From: Methanobrevibacter_A sp964547125
GTDB taxonomy: Archaea; Methanobacteriota; Methanobacteria; Methanobacteriales; Methanobacteriaceae
Assembly (NCBI GenBank): GCA_964547125.1
Contig: CAZJLS010000026.1
Location: 1 to 19,475 of the forward strand
Direction of reading: 5' to 3'
Length of the DNA stretch: 19,475 bases
The position numbers and the translations under genes are program-made. Below the pieces are notes generated by a model. It saw nothing but the letters and a program-made list of their open reading frames with translations, ran no database searches and had not been told where the DNA came from. Positions 1-7,954 of this stretch are shown one piece after another (the stretch's first letter is position 1; each line of letters starts with the position of its first letter).

Positions 1-137
1 TAAAAAACAAAATTCAAAAAAATATATAAAATGCCGTAACAACTTTACATTATCCCTAAAAAATAAAAAAACAAACAAAATTCAATTATAAAAAATAAAT
101 AAAATAAACAAAATAAAATATATAGTACTAAAATTAA
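1..137 (+). promoter_or_regulatory. AT-rich leader and probable promoter of the proS operon
   Basis: This non-coding stretch is almost entirely A and T. TATA-like cores occur near 22-29 (AATATATAAA) and near 86-94 (TTATAAAAA). The second lies roughly 50-60 bases before the proS start and is the better-placed candidate. A 13-base direct repeat (AAACAAAATTCAA) occurs at 5-17 and 73-85, but in such A-rich DNA it may be chance. I see no open frame of useful length and no RNA gene. The end of the upstream gene is outside the window. Confidence 0.35.
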
Positions 138-143
138 AGGTGA
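138..143 (+). promoter_or_regulatory. Ribosome binding site deciding the proS start
   Basis: AGGTGA matches the archaeal anti-Shine-Dalgarno consensus. It sits 5 bases before the TTG at 149 but overlaps the GTG at 140. It therefore favours TTG 149 as the initiation codon over the longer GTG frame. Confidence 0.6.
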
Positions 144-148
144 TTGAT

Positions 149-1555
149 TTGGAAAATTTTGGTGAATGGTATTTAGATATTTTAGAAAAAGCAGATTTAA
201 TAGACTCAAGATACCCAGTCAAAGGATTAACAGTAATAAGACCATACGGTTATCAAATTAGAAAACAAACTCTAGAAATATATACAAAATTGCTCGAAAA
301 AGAACACGAAGAAGTATTATTTCCAACACTAATTCCAGAATCCGAACTTGCAAAAGAAGGAAAACACGTAAAAGGATTCGAGGATGAAGTATATTGGGTA
401 ACACACGGAGGAAAAACACCTCTAAATGAAAAATTAGCACTAAGACCAACAAGTGAAAGTGCATTGTATCCAATGTTTAGCCTATGGGTAAGATCACACA
501 TAGATTTACCAATGAAATACTTCCAAGTAGTAAACACATTCAGATACGAAACAAAACACACAAGACCAATAATACGAGTAAGAGAAATACAAACTTTTGC
601 AGAAGCACACACAATACACTCAACAAAAAAAGAAGCTAATGAACAAGTAAAAACAGGAATACAACTATACAAAGACCTATTTGACAATATGGGAATACCA
701 TACACTATATCAAAAAGACCAGATTGGGACAAATTCCCCGGCGCAGACTACACAATGGCAATGGACGTACTAATGCCAAGTGGAAGAACACTACAAATAG
801 GAACCATACACAACCTAGGTCAAACATTCGCAAAAACTTATGACATAATATTTGAAAATAAAGAAGGAAATCACGAACACGCATACCAAACATGTTATGG
901 GTTAAGTGGAAGAATATTAGCCGCACTAATAGGAATACATGGGGATGAAAAAGGATTAAAACTACCACCATCAATAGCACCAAACCAAATCACCTTAATA
1001 CCAATACTATTCAAAAAAGGAAAAGAAGAAGTATTAAATAAATGTAATCAAATAAAAGAACAATTAGAAAACTCAAATATAAGAACAAACATAGATACAA
1101 GGGATATAAGACCCGGTAAAAAATTCTTTGATTGGGAAATAAAAGGGACACCTTTAAGACTAGAACTAGGACCAAGAGATTTAGAAAACAACAAAGTAGT
1201 ACTAGTAAGAAGAGACACACTAGAAAAAATAGAATTACAAATAGATGATAACCTAACAACTAACATAGAAAATATATTAAAAGATATAACAAAAACACTA
1301 AAAGAAAATGCATGGAAAACATTTGAAGAAAACATAAAAACAGCAAACACCCTAAATGAAATAACACAACTAATTGATGAAAAAAATATGGTGAAATTTA
1401 ATTGGTGTGGGGACGAACAATGTGGTAAAGAAATAGAAGAAGAAACCAACATAGATTTACTAGGGATCAATAATGATACAGAAGACGAAAACACTACATG
1501 CATACACTGTGGAAAACCAGCAAAACACATTGCATTAATAGCAAAATCTTATTAA
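149..1555 (+). CDS. proS: Prolyl-tRNA synthetase, archaeal/eukaryal type
   Basis: This cytoplasmic class II synthetase charges tRNA-Pro with proline using ATP. Seen in the protein (468 residues from TTG 149): a TSE motif near residue 101-103, class II motif 2 with FRYETKHTRP near 131-140, an REIQTFAEAH stretch just after it, and a GLSGR segment as motif 3. The C-terminal zinc site of this subgroup is present as four cysteines near 420, 425, 451 and 454, and the protein ends in Ser-Tyr, as is common in archaeal ProRS. The start is set by AGGTGA five bases before TTG 149; an in-frame GTG at 140 would overlap that site. It leads an operon with cofC, 19 bases downstream. Codons are strongly A-ending (ATA, ACA, CCA). 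Identity is near certain; the exact start is less so. Confidence 0.96.
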   Translation: MENFGEWYLDILEKADLIDSRYPVKGLTVIRPYGYQIRKQTLEIYTKLLEKEHEEVLFPTLIPESELAKEGKHVKGFEDEVYWVTHGGKTPLNEKLALRPTSESALYPMFSLWVRSHIDLPMKYFQVVNTFRYETKHTRPIIRVREIQTFAEAHTIHSTKKEANEQVKTGIQLYKDLFDNMGIPYTISKRPDWDKFPGADYTMAMDVLMPSGRTLQIGTIHNLGQTFAKTYDIIFENKEGNHEHAYQTCYGLSGRILAALIGIHGDEKGLKLPPSIAPNQITLIPILFKKGKEEVLNKCNQIKEQLENSNIRTNIDTRDIRPGKKFFDWEIKGTPLRLELGPRDLENNKVVLVRRDTLEKIELQIDDNLTTNIENILKDITKTLKENAWKTFEENIKTANTLNEITQLIDEKNMVKFNWCGDEQCGKEIEEETNIDLLGINNDTEDENTTCIHCGKPAKHIALIAKSY

Positions 1556-1574
1556 AAAAATAGGAAGTGAAGAA

Positions 1575-2255
1575 TTGGATAAAATATATGCAATTATACC
1601 AGTAAGTAAATTTTCAGATGCAAAAACAAGATTATCACCATTTTTGTCCACAATAGAACGAGAAGAACTACTAAAAGCAATGCTAGAAGATGTAACTAAA
1701 ACACTAAAAAAACTTGTAGACAAAATCATAATCATAAGTAAAGACCAAGAAGTTCTAGAATATGCTAAAAAATTAAAAGTAGAAACATTAATTGAAGAAG
1801 AAGAAAACAACACATTAAACAAAGCACTAACACAAGCAATGAATTATTGTAGAGGAAAAACAAAAAAAGTACTTATAATTCCATCTGATGTTCCTTTAAT
1901 AAGCAAAACAAATATAAAAATCATTATAAAACAAGCACAAAAATTGGACTTTTTAATAATACCTTCTAAAGGGGGAGGAACCAATGCAATCATAACAAAA
2001 CCACTGGGAATCGAGATGAAATTTGGAGATTGCAGCTTTAAAAAACACATAGAAAATGCAGAAGACAAAGGTTACTCTCCACTAGTTCATGACTCATTCT
2101 ATATGGCATTGGATGTGAACACAACAGAAGACCTTGGTGAAATATTAATTCATGGAAAAAACACAAAAACAAAAGAATATCTAGAATCAATAGGAATTAC
2201 AGTTAAAAGCATACATGGTCCAGAAAGATTAGAAGTAACAAGAAAAGAAGAATAA
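1575..2255 (+). CDS. cofC: 2-phospho-L-lactate guanylyltransferase (coenzyme F420 synthesis)
   Basis: CofC activates 2-phospho-L-lactate (or a related phospho-acid) with GTP. It forms the pyrophosphate-linked intermediate that CofA/CofD-type chemistry attaches to the deazaflavin Fo in F420 synthesis, in the cytoplasm. The 226-residue protein has the usual family length. The nucleotidyltransferase features seen are AKTRL at 16-20 after an IIPV strand, PSDVPL at 103-108 with the metal-binding Asp, GGGTNA at 133-138, FGDCSFKKH at 150-158, and LDVNTTEDL at 179-187. It starts at TTG 1575, with GGAAGTGA four bases upstream. It lies 19 bases after proS and 2 bases before thiD, so the three are probably cotranscribed. 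F420 is the central hydride carrier of methanogenesis, which fits a methanogen host. Confidence 0.94.
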   Translation: MDKIYAIIPVSKFSDAKTRLSPFLSTIEREELLKAMLEDVTKTLKKLVDKIIIISKDQEVLEYAKKLKVETLIEEEENNTLNKALTQAMNYCRGKTKKVLIIPSDVPLISKTNIKIIIKQAQKLDFLIIPSKGGGTNAIITKPLGIEMKFGDCSFKKHIENAEDKGYSPLVHDSFYMALDVNTTEDLGEILIHGKNTKTKEYLESIGITVKSIHGPERLEVTRKEE

Positions 2256-2257
2256 AA

Positions 2258-3004
2258 ATGATAGGTTTAACAATAGCTGGATTTGACCCATCTGGGGGAG
2301 CAGGCATACTAACAGATGTTAAAACATTACATGCATACAACATACATCCCATAGCTGCAATAACAACACTAACAGCACAAAGCCCAAAAAAAGTCTACGG
2401 AATACAAGCAATAGAAACAGAGTTCATAGAAAAACAAATAGACAGTGCTTTAAAAGAATATAATGTCAAATATGCAAAAACAGGATTGCTCTATTCAAAA
2501 GACATTATTAAATTAGTAGCAGAAAAAACAAAGGAATACAATCTAAAACTTATTGTAGATCCTGTTATGATTGCAAGTTCAGGAGACTCATTAAGCAAAA
2601 ACAAAACATCACATTACTTAAAAAAATATTTACTCCCTAACTCATTTATAACAACACCAAATCTACATGAAGCAGAACAACTATCAAATACAAAAATAAA
2701 CACAATAGATGATGCAAAAGAAGCAGCAATAAAAATAGGTGAATATTGTAATGTTATAATAACTGGCGGTCATCTAAAGGGTAATAATGTAATATTTAAT
2801 GGAGAAACACAAATTTTAAAAACAGAATTAATAAAAACAGAAAACTTACATGGTACTGGATGCACATTTTCTGCAGCATTACTTGCAAACCTAATAAAAA
2901 ATGAAAATAAAGAATTAATAGAAAATATTGATAATGCTTTAAATTTCACATATAATTCCATTAAAAACGGAAGATATGGTACATTAAATCCTAGAATCTA
3001 CTAA
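2258..3004 (+). CDS. thiD: Hydroxymethylpyrimidine/phosphomethylpyrimidine kinase (thiamine synthesis)
   Basis: This ribokinase-fold enzyme phosphorylates HMP and HMP phosphate to HMP pyrophosphate, the pyrimidine precursor of thiamine. In the 248-residue protein one sees GFDPSGGAG at 8-16 (substrate/nucleotide loop), DPVM at 101-104, TPNLHEAE at 133-140, and the anion-hole/catalytic segment HGTGC at 198-202. It ends soon after the kinase domain, so the C-terminal ThiN domain found in many archaeal ThiD proteins is absent and thiamine phosphate synthase must be encoded elsewhere. The ATG follows the cofC stop by two bases with only a weak upstream purine run, consistent with translational coupling. 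It is convergent with the next gene, with only 9 bases between the stop codons. Confidence 0.93.
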   Translation: MIGLTIAGFDPSGGAGILTDVKTLHAYNIHPIAAITTLTAQSPKKVYGIQAIETEFIEKQIDSALKEYNVKYAKTGLLYSKDIIKLVAEKTKEYNLKLIVDPVMIASSGDSLSKNKTSHYLKKYLLPNSFITTPNLHEAEQLSNTKINTIDDAKEAAIKIGEYCNVIITGGHLKGNNVIFNGETQILKTELIKTENLHGTGCTFSAALLANLIKNENKELIENIDNALNFTYNSIKNGRYGTLNPRIY

Positions 3005-3013
3005 AATATTTTT

Positions 3014-4318
3014 CTATCCGATAACTCGAAGATTAGGTAAACTTAATTTTGGAAGTATAAATGGACCATACTGTTTAACTTCAGATTCAATCCCTTCACA
3101 TTCTTTAAGTATACTATAAACATTACCTGAAATCATAGCTTTTCTTATAGGATTTTCACTCTCACCATTTTTAATAGTAAAACCATTACTGACTTCTAGA
3201 GAAAAATCACCAGTAATTGGATTAGCAGTATGGGCACCTAATACATTAGTAACAAGAACACCATCATCCACTTCATCCATATCTCTTTTAGAATCAAAGT
3301 CAAAAATCAAATTTGAATAACTAATATTTGGTGTTGAGTAAAATCTTCTAAAACCATTCCCAGTACTTTCTTTATTGGCTTTATTTCCATTATAAATATC
3401 ATAAATAAAACCTTCAAGAATACCATTATTGACTAAACTAGTTCTTTGAGAAGCTGTTCCTTCACTATCAAATTTACAACTATTAAGACCACCATCATAA
3501 GTTCCATCATCATAAATAGATAATTCTTCACTTACAATGCTTTCACCAACTTTATCTTTAAGTATGGATCTTCCTCTCTCAACATTATCTCCAGAAAAAC
3601 CATTCATGAATGTTGATAATATTCCAATGCCTGCATGATAATCTAATACAACATTAGTATCTTTAGTGTCAATTTTAACTCCACCTATAGATTCTTTTGC
3701 AAGTTTTGTTACATCTTGTGCTAATTTTTCACCATCTAATTTACCATATTCTCTTGAAGATATTACATCATATGCACTAGATAATTCTCCATCTTTAGTT
3801 GCATTAACTGCAATATATGCTCCAAATGAAGTGCTTTTATCTTTAACATCAACGCCATTGGAATTAATAATCATTTCTTCATCATAACTTTTAGAAAACT
3901 CCCCACTAGTAGGACTACAACCATTATCATTTACAGTATCTATAATATTTTTCATAAATGATGTGATTTCATCTAAATCTAAATCTTTGTTTTTATTATC
4001 TATATTTTCTTTAACTTTAGGATATTTTGTTTTTTCAGCAAAAGAAAAGTTTTTATCTGCTTGATTTAATTTAGCATTTGAATATGCTTTTTTAGCAGTA
4101 TTTTCTATTTGATTTATATTGGAAGTATATGCAAAGCCCATTTTATTTTCATATAATACTCTTATTCCTAATCCTAATTCTATTTCTTCTTTTGCAAAGC
4201 TTAAATCATTATTTTCAGAATTTAATTCTAATATTTGGCTTTGGTTTAAATAGATTTCATATTCATCAGTATATTTTTTAACATACTTTTCTGCTTCTTT
4301 TATTATGTCTTCTAACAT
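3014..4318 (-). CDS. TldE/PmbA-like protein of the TldD/TldE modulator-of-gyrase family
   Basis: TldD/TldE heterodimers are metalloprotease complexes known from processing of microcin B17 and CcdA; their archaeal substrates are mostly unknown. The 434-residue protein has the family fold. Near residue 50-66 lies a GLGIRVLYENKMGFAYTS-type strand pair, near 222-245 a VVLDYHAGIGIL...GFSGDN stretch, and near 295-330 a LVNNGILEGFIYD...NGFRRF stretch. The HExxxH zinc motif of TldD is absent at the equivalent place (around 225-235), which marks this as the TldE/PmbA-type, non-metal-binding partner rather than a damaged TldD. No TldD gene is in the window. It is the third gene of the hypD-led minus-strand operon, 26 bases after the phosphatase. 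No clear ribosome site precedes the ATG. Codon use is mixed. Confidence 0.88.
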   Translation of the reverse strand: MLEDIIKEAEKYVKKYTDEYEIYLNQSQILELNSENNDLSFAKEEIELGLGIRVLYENKMGFAYTSNINQIENTAKKAYSNAKLNQADKNFSFAEKTKYPKVKENIDNKNKDLDLDEITSFMKNIIDTVNDNGCSPTSGEFSKSYDEEMIINSNGVDVKDKSTSFGAYIAVNATKDGELSSAYDVISSREYGKLDGEKLAQDVTKLAKESIGGVKIDTKDTNVVLDYHAGIGILSTFMNGFSGDNVERGRSILKDKVGESIVSEELSIYDDGTYDGGLNSCKFDSEGTASQRTSLVNNGILEGFIYDIYNGNKANKESTGNGFRRFYSTPNISYSNLIFDFDSKRDMDEVDDGVLVTNVLGAHTANPITGDFSLEVSNGFTIKNGESENPIRKAMISGNVYSILKECEGIESEVKQYGPFILPKLSLPNLRVIG

Positions 4319-4344
4319 AGATTAACACAACTTTTAATATTTTA

Positions 4345-5040
4345 TTATATTTTTATAAATTTGTTAATGGCTTCTTTAACTCCAGCACCGTAGGGTTGAC
4401 TGCATACATAATCTGCTTTTTCTTTAAGTTCGTCAGTTGCATTTGCAACTGCTATTTTTAATCCCACATAATCAAGGAATGGTAAATCATTTTCACTATC
4501 TCCTATCCCTATAATTTCATCTAAAGATATATTCATTAAATCTGCTAATTTTCCAAGTGTTTTTCCTTTATTAACATTTTTATCGGATAGGTGGAGTGCA
4601 AAACCACTGTCATATACAGTTACATTCCAATCTTTTAATATGTCACGTATTTTATTAGGGTTCATAGTGCGATAAAAAGCTATTTCGGATAATCTACAAT
4701 AACTGTCTTCTACAGGAATTAATGTGTCATCTTTTAAATTTTCTTTTAAATATTCGTATGATTTTTTAATATAATCATAATTAGATAAGACGATGGTTTC
4801 ATTATTTTTATATCCTTCTTTAAACATAATTCCTCCATTTTCACCAACAACACCTCCTGTTGTTCCAATGGAGGTAGATAATGCATATGTATATGAAGCA
4901 GTATTTCCAGTCACTAATATTACTGGAATATTATTGTTTTCTAGTTTTCGTAATGTTTGGATTGCTTCAATACATAGTAGTCTATTTGAATCAGTTAAAG
5001 TCCCATCAATATCTACTGCAACAGCTTTTATATCATTCAT
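4345..5040 (-). CDS. HAD-superfamily phosphatase, archaeal phosphoglycolate phosphatase type
   Basis: This is a cytoplasmic Mg-dependent phosphohydrolase. The archaeal phosphoglycolate phosphatase family has the same length (231 residues here) and the same cap type (HAD class IIB). HAD motif I is at residues 8-14 (AVDIDGT, nucleophile D10 and acid/base D12), motif II is VTGNT at 43-47, motif III is Lys158 in NKGKT, and motif IV is GDSENDLPF at 180-188. The start ATG at 5040 has an AAAGGA-like site about 13 bases upstream. It lies 24 bases downstream of hypD and 26 bases before the TldE-like gene. The fold is certain; the phosphoglycolate substrate is a family-level assignment, and other small phosphoesters or phospho-sugars (sucrose-phosphatase-like relatives) remain possible. 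Confidence 0.86.
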   Translation of the reverse strand: MNDIKAVAVDIDGTLTDSNRLLCIEAIQTLRKLENNNIPVILVTGNTASYTYALSTSIGTTGGVVGENGGIMFKEGYKNNETIVLSNYDYIKKSYEYLKENLKDDTLIPVEDSYCRLSEIAFYRTMNPNKIRDILKDWNVTVYDSGFALHLSDKNVNKGKTLGKLADLMNISLDEIIGIGDSENDLPFLDYVGLKIAVANATDELKEKADYVCSQPYGAGVKEAINKFIKI

Positions 5041-5064
5041 TTTATAATAATTCCTTTATTATTT

Positions 5065-6117
5065 TTATTTTGTTGGGGTGTAACGATGAGCAATATTACA
5101 TGTTCCTTCTTTACTAACCATACATGCACCTATTGGGTGTAATGGTGTGCATGTTTTACCAAATAGTGCACAATCTGTAGGTTTTTTCAGGCCTCTAAGT
5201 ATTGGTCCACATATACATCCTTTTGGAGCTTCAACAACATTTTTAACTTCAATGTCATATTTTTTACGGGCATTGTACATATCAAATTCAGGTTTTAATT
5301 CTAAAACACTATTTGGTATTTTTGGGAAACCTCTCCATTCACGACTAGTAACTGTGAAAACATCATCTATTGCTTTTTGTGCTACAATATTTCCTTCTTC
5401 ACGAACAGCACGTTTATATTCATTATCGATACATGGTTTATTATTTTTAACTTGTCTAAGGATTAAGTAAACGGCCATTAAAATGTCTAATGGGTTAAAA
5501 CCAGCAGTAGCTTGTGGGATGCCATAATCTGTAGATAAGTATTCGAAAGGTTTAGTACCAATAATTGTACATACATGTCCTGGTTCTATTAAAGCATCAA
5601 GATTTGTTTCACCAGAGTTTATTAGCCAATCTAATGCTGGAGGTATTAATCTATGACAGGATAATACTGAAAAATTACTTGTAGGTTTACTTAATAGTTC
5701 TGAAGCAGTAGTTGGTGCGGTAGTTTCAAAACCTGCTGCAATAAATGCAACTTCTTTATCTGGATTATTTTTAGCTAATTCTACTGCATTATTTATTCCA
5801 TAAACAACTCTAACATCTGCTCCTTCTGCTTTAGCTTCAGCTAATGATTTTTCAGAACCTGGAACTCGTAACATATCTCCAAATGTGGTTATGATAACTC
5901 CTTTTTCAGCTAAACTTAAAGCTTCATCGATTTCACGTGATGGAACAACACATACGGGGCATCCAGGTCCAGCAACTATTTCTATTTCTTCAGGAAGTAA
6001 TGATCTAATACCATTTTCCATTATTGTATGTTCATGTGAACCACAAACGTGCATAATACGTATGGGCATTGAAATTTCATTTATTCTTCTAATTAGCTCT
6101 TTAGACATATTCTTCAT
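5065..6117 (-). CDS. hypD: Hydrogenase maturation factor HypD
   Basis: With HypC, HypD forms the scaffold on which the Fe(CN)2CO group of [NiFe] hydrogenases is assembled. It carries a [4Fe-4S] cluster and redox-active thiols. Seen in the 350-residue protein: CGSHEH at 25-30, GPGCPVC at 50-56 with C53 and C56, a GFETTAP segment in the central domain, and a C-terminal cysteine-rich cluster region starting at GCICGP and including the Cys of TDCALF, KTCTP, GACMV and GTCNIAH. Full family length, with no missing conserved Cys that I can see. A second in-frame ATG three codons in (6108) is an alternative start; neither has a strong ribosome site. It is the first gene of the operon hypD - phosphatase - tldE-like. 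Its promoter lies in the AT-rich divergent gap to the nonulosonate operon. Confidence 0.95.
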   Translation of the reverse strand: MKNMSKELIRRINEISMPIRIMHVCGSHEHTIMENGIRSLLPEEIEIVAGPGCPVCVVPSREIDEALSLAEKGVIITTFGDMLRVPGSEKSLAEAKAEGADVRVVYGINNAVELAKNNPDKEVAFIAAGFETTAPTTASELLSKPTSNFSVLSCHRLIPPALDWLINSGETNLDALIEPGHVCTIIGTKPFEYLSTDYGIPQATAGFNPLDILMAVYLILRQVKNNKPCIDNEYKRAVREEGNIVAQKAIDDVFTVTSREWRGFPKIPNSVLELKPEFDMYNARKKYDIEVKNVVEAPKGCICGPILRGLKKPTDCALFGKTCTPLHPIGACMVSKEGTCNIAHRYTPTK

Positions 6118-6266
6118 AATTTTATAACACCGAAAATAAAAGTAATTTAATCTATCTTTTTATAAAATATATTTTATATAATTTATTTAAAAAATTATAA
6201 ATTGTAATTATATAAAAAAATTAAATATTGAATAATTTTTATAAAATTGATGGATATTTGCTTAAT
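6118..6266. promoter_or_regulatory. Divergent promoter region between hypD and the nonulosonate operon
   Basis: This gap separates hypD (minus) from the NeuA/PseG fusion gene (plus). It contains a perfect 18-bp palindrome, TATAAAATATATTTTATA, at 6161-6178, usable as a TATA element in both directions. On the minus strand it lies 44 bases before the hypD ATG, which suits a short leader. A second plus-strand TATA candidate, TTATATAAAA at 6208-6217, would place the start of transcription near 6240 and leave a leader of about 25 bases before ATG 6267. No strong ribosome site precedes the plus-strand gene. Confidence 0.45.
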
Positions 6267-7916
6267 ATGTATGAAGATAATAATATTTTAGTAGTTATTC
6301 CTGCAAGAGGAGGATCTAAAGGCATTCCTAGAAAAAATGTTAGATTAATGAATGATAAACCATTAATTTCACATACAATATCTTGTGCATTGTCTAGTAA
6401 TTATGTTGATGATGTTGTTGTAACAACAGATGATGATGAGATAAAATTTATTTCTGAAAAGTTTGGAGCGGAAGTTATAAAACGTGCAGGTAAACTTGCT
6501 GAAGATGATGTGCCTCTTGATCCAGTAATATATGATGCAACATTGCAAAAAGAAGAACAAATAAATAAAAAATATGATTTTGTAATAACATTGCAACCAA
6601 CATCTCCTTTATTAAAAACAAACACATTAAACAGGGCTATTGAAAAATTATGTGATTGTGATACAATTATTAGTGTTGTTGATGATAGGCATTTATCATG
6701 GGGTTATGATGAGAATAAAGGTTATTATCCATTATATGAAGAAAGAGTGAATAGACAATATCTTCCAGTTGCATATAAGGAAACAGGTTCAATATTTGCA
6801 AGTAAAAGAGAATTTATAAAAGAAAATTCAAGATTGGGGGATAAAATAGATTTAATTGAAGTTTCTCTTGAAGAAAGTATTGATATAGATAATTATCAAG
6901 ATTGGTGGGTTGCAGAGCATTTGTTAAAACAGAAAAAAATAATTATTAAAACTGATGCAACTCAAGAAATAGGGACTGGTCATATTTATAGGGGTTTAAG
7001 TATAGCATCAAAATTAATAAATCATGAAGTTTTATTCTTAATAGATGAAAATAAGAAATTAGGTACAGATATTATCCAAAATTATAATTATCCGTATATT
7101 ACTCATTCTAATAACGAAGATTTATTAAATAAAATTAATAATTTCAAACCAGATATAGTTATAAATGATATTTTAAATACGGATGAAGAATACATTAAAT
7201 CTTTAAAAAATAAGGATTATTTTGTTATAAACTTTGAAGACATTGGAGATGGAGCTAAATATGCAGATTTAGTATTTGATGCATTATATGAACATAAAAT
7301 TCCATTTAAAAATGTTTATAGTGGGCATAAATATTATATTTTAAAAGATGAATTCTACTACCAAAATTATAAAGAAATAAAACCAGAGGTAAATGAAATT
7401 CTTTTAACATTTGGTGGAACAGATCCTAATAATTTAACTAAAAAAACATTAGATGCCATATTAGAAAGTAATTATGACTCTAAAATCAAAATCATACTTG
7501 GTTTAGGATATAAATATAAGAAAGAATTCCAAGAAGAGTACTCAAAATATTCAAATATTGAAATTTTTGAAAATGTTAAAAATATTAGTGAACATATGAT
7601 TTCCGCAGACTTAATTTTCACATCTGCAGGACGTACAATGTATGAAATAGCATCAATTGGAGTTCCATGTATTTGTTTATGTCAAAATAAAAGAGAATTA
7701 ACACATATATTTGCTAATATAGATAATGGTTTCATTAATCTTGGTTTAGGTGTAGAAGTATCTAAAGAAGATATTATAGAAACCTTAGAAAATATAATAA
7801 AAGATTATGATTTTAGATGTGAAATGAATAAACGTATGATAAATGTGGATATTAAACATGGATTTGATAATATATATAATATTGTAAAATCTCATTTTAA
7901 TGATTTCATTGTATAA
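6267..7916 (+). CDS. Fused CMP-nonulosonate cytidylyltransferase / PseG-like UDP-sugar hydrolase
   Basis: Two enzymes are joined in one 549-residue chain. Residues about 7-220 are a NeuA/PseF/LegF-type CMP-sugar synthetase: PARGGSKG at 12-19, QPTSP at 110-114, and the metal-binding pair in SIDID (D206, D208). Residues about 223-545 match PseG/SpsG nucleotide-sugar hydrolases: GTGH at 236-239 with the likely catalytic H239, FGGTDP near 382-387, and TSAGRTMYE near 452-460. PseG releases UDP from UDP-2,4-diacetamido-2,4,6-trideoxyaltrose before the NeuB step, and the synthetase acts after it, so the fusion brackets NeuB. I chose ATG 6267 because NeuA proteins begin a few residues before this motif; an in-frame TTG at 6228 would add 13 residues. 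It leads the operon; neuB follows after 38 bases. The exact nonulosonate (pseudaminic, legionaminic or other) is not settled. Confidence 0.85.
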   Translation: MYEDNNILVVIPARGGSKGIPRKNVRLMNDKPLISHTISCALSSNYVDDVVVTTDDDEIKFISEKFGAEVIKRAGKLAEDDVPLDPVIYDATLQKEEQINKKYDFVITLQPTSPLLKTNTLNRAIEKLCDCDTIISVVDDRHLSWGYDENKGYYPLYEERVNRQYLPVAYKETGSIFASKREFIKENSRLGDKIDLIEVSLEESIDIDNYQDWWVAEHLLKQKKIIIKTDATQEIGTGHIYRGLSIASKLINHEVLFLIDENKKLGTDIIQNYNYPYITHSNNEDLLNKINNFKPDIVINDILNTDEEYIKSLKNKDYFVINFEDIGDGAKYADLVFDALYEHKIPFKNVYSGHKYYILKDEFYYQNYKEIKPEVNEILLTFGGTDPNNLTKKTLDAILESNYDSKIKIILGLGYKYKKEFQEEYSKYSNIEIFENVKNISEHMISADLIFTSAGRTMYEIASIGVPCICLCQNKRELTHIFANIDNGFINLGLGVEVSKEDIIETLENIIKDYDFRCEMNKRMINVDIKHGFDNIYNIVKSHFNDFIV

Positions 7917-7938
7917 AAATAATTTTAATAAAAATATT

Positions 7939-7944
7939 GGGAGA
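7939..7944 (+). promoter_or_regulatory. Ribosome binding site of the neuB-like gene
   Basis: GGGAGA lies about 10 bases before ATG 7955 and overlaps the in-frame TTG at 7937. It therefore favours ATG 7955, which also puts the family's AEIG motif at residues 12-15. Confidence 0.5.
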
Positions 7945-7954
7945 AAATGAAATA

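Noticed and set aside
5..85. 13-base direct repeat (5-17 and 73-85) upstream of proS
   Set aside because: Only two copies, very A-rich, no link to a known element; chance is likely at this base composition.
1048..1530. A long open frame on the minus strand opposite the 3' half of proS, and similar antisense frames opposite other genes
   Set aside because: They arise from the low frequency of stop codons opposite A-rich coding sequence. They lack family motifs and ribosome sites and overlap well-supported genes fully.
3680..3760. Possible inactivated TldD because HExxxH is missing
   Set aside because: TldE/PmbA subunits normally lack that zinc motif, and the rest of the protein is intact, so it is a family trait, not damage.
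3666..3887. Plus-strand frame inside the TldE-like gene
   Set aside because: It is entirely opposite a gene with clear family motifs and has no ribosome site or recognisable domain.
6228..6266. Upstream TTG start adding 13 residues to the NeuA/PseG fusion
   Set aside because: No ribosome site before it, the extension is unlike the family N-terminus, and a TATA candidate at 6208-6217 would start transcription downstream of it.
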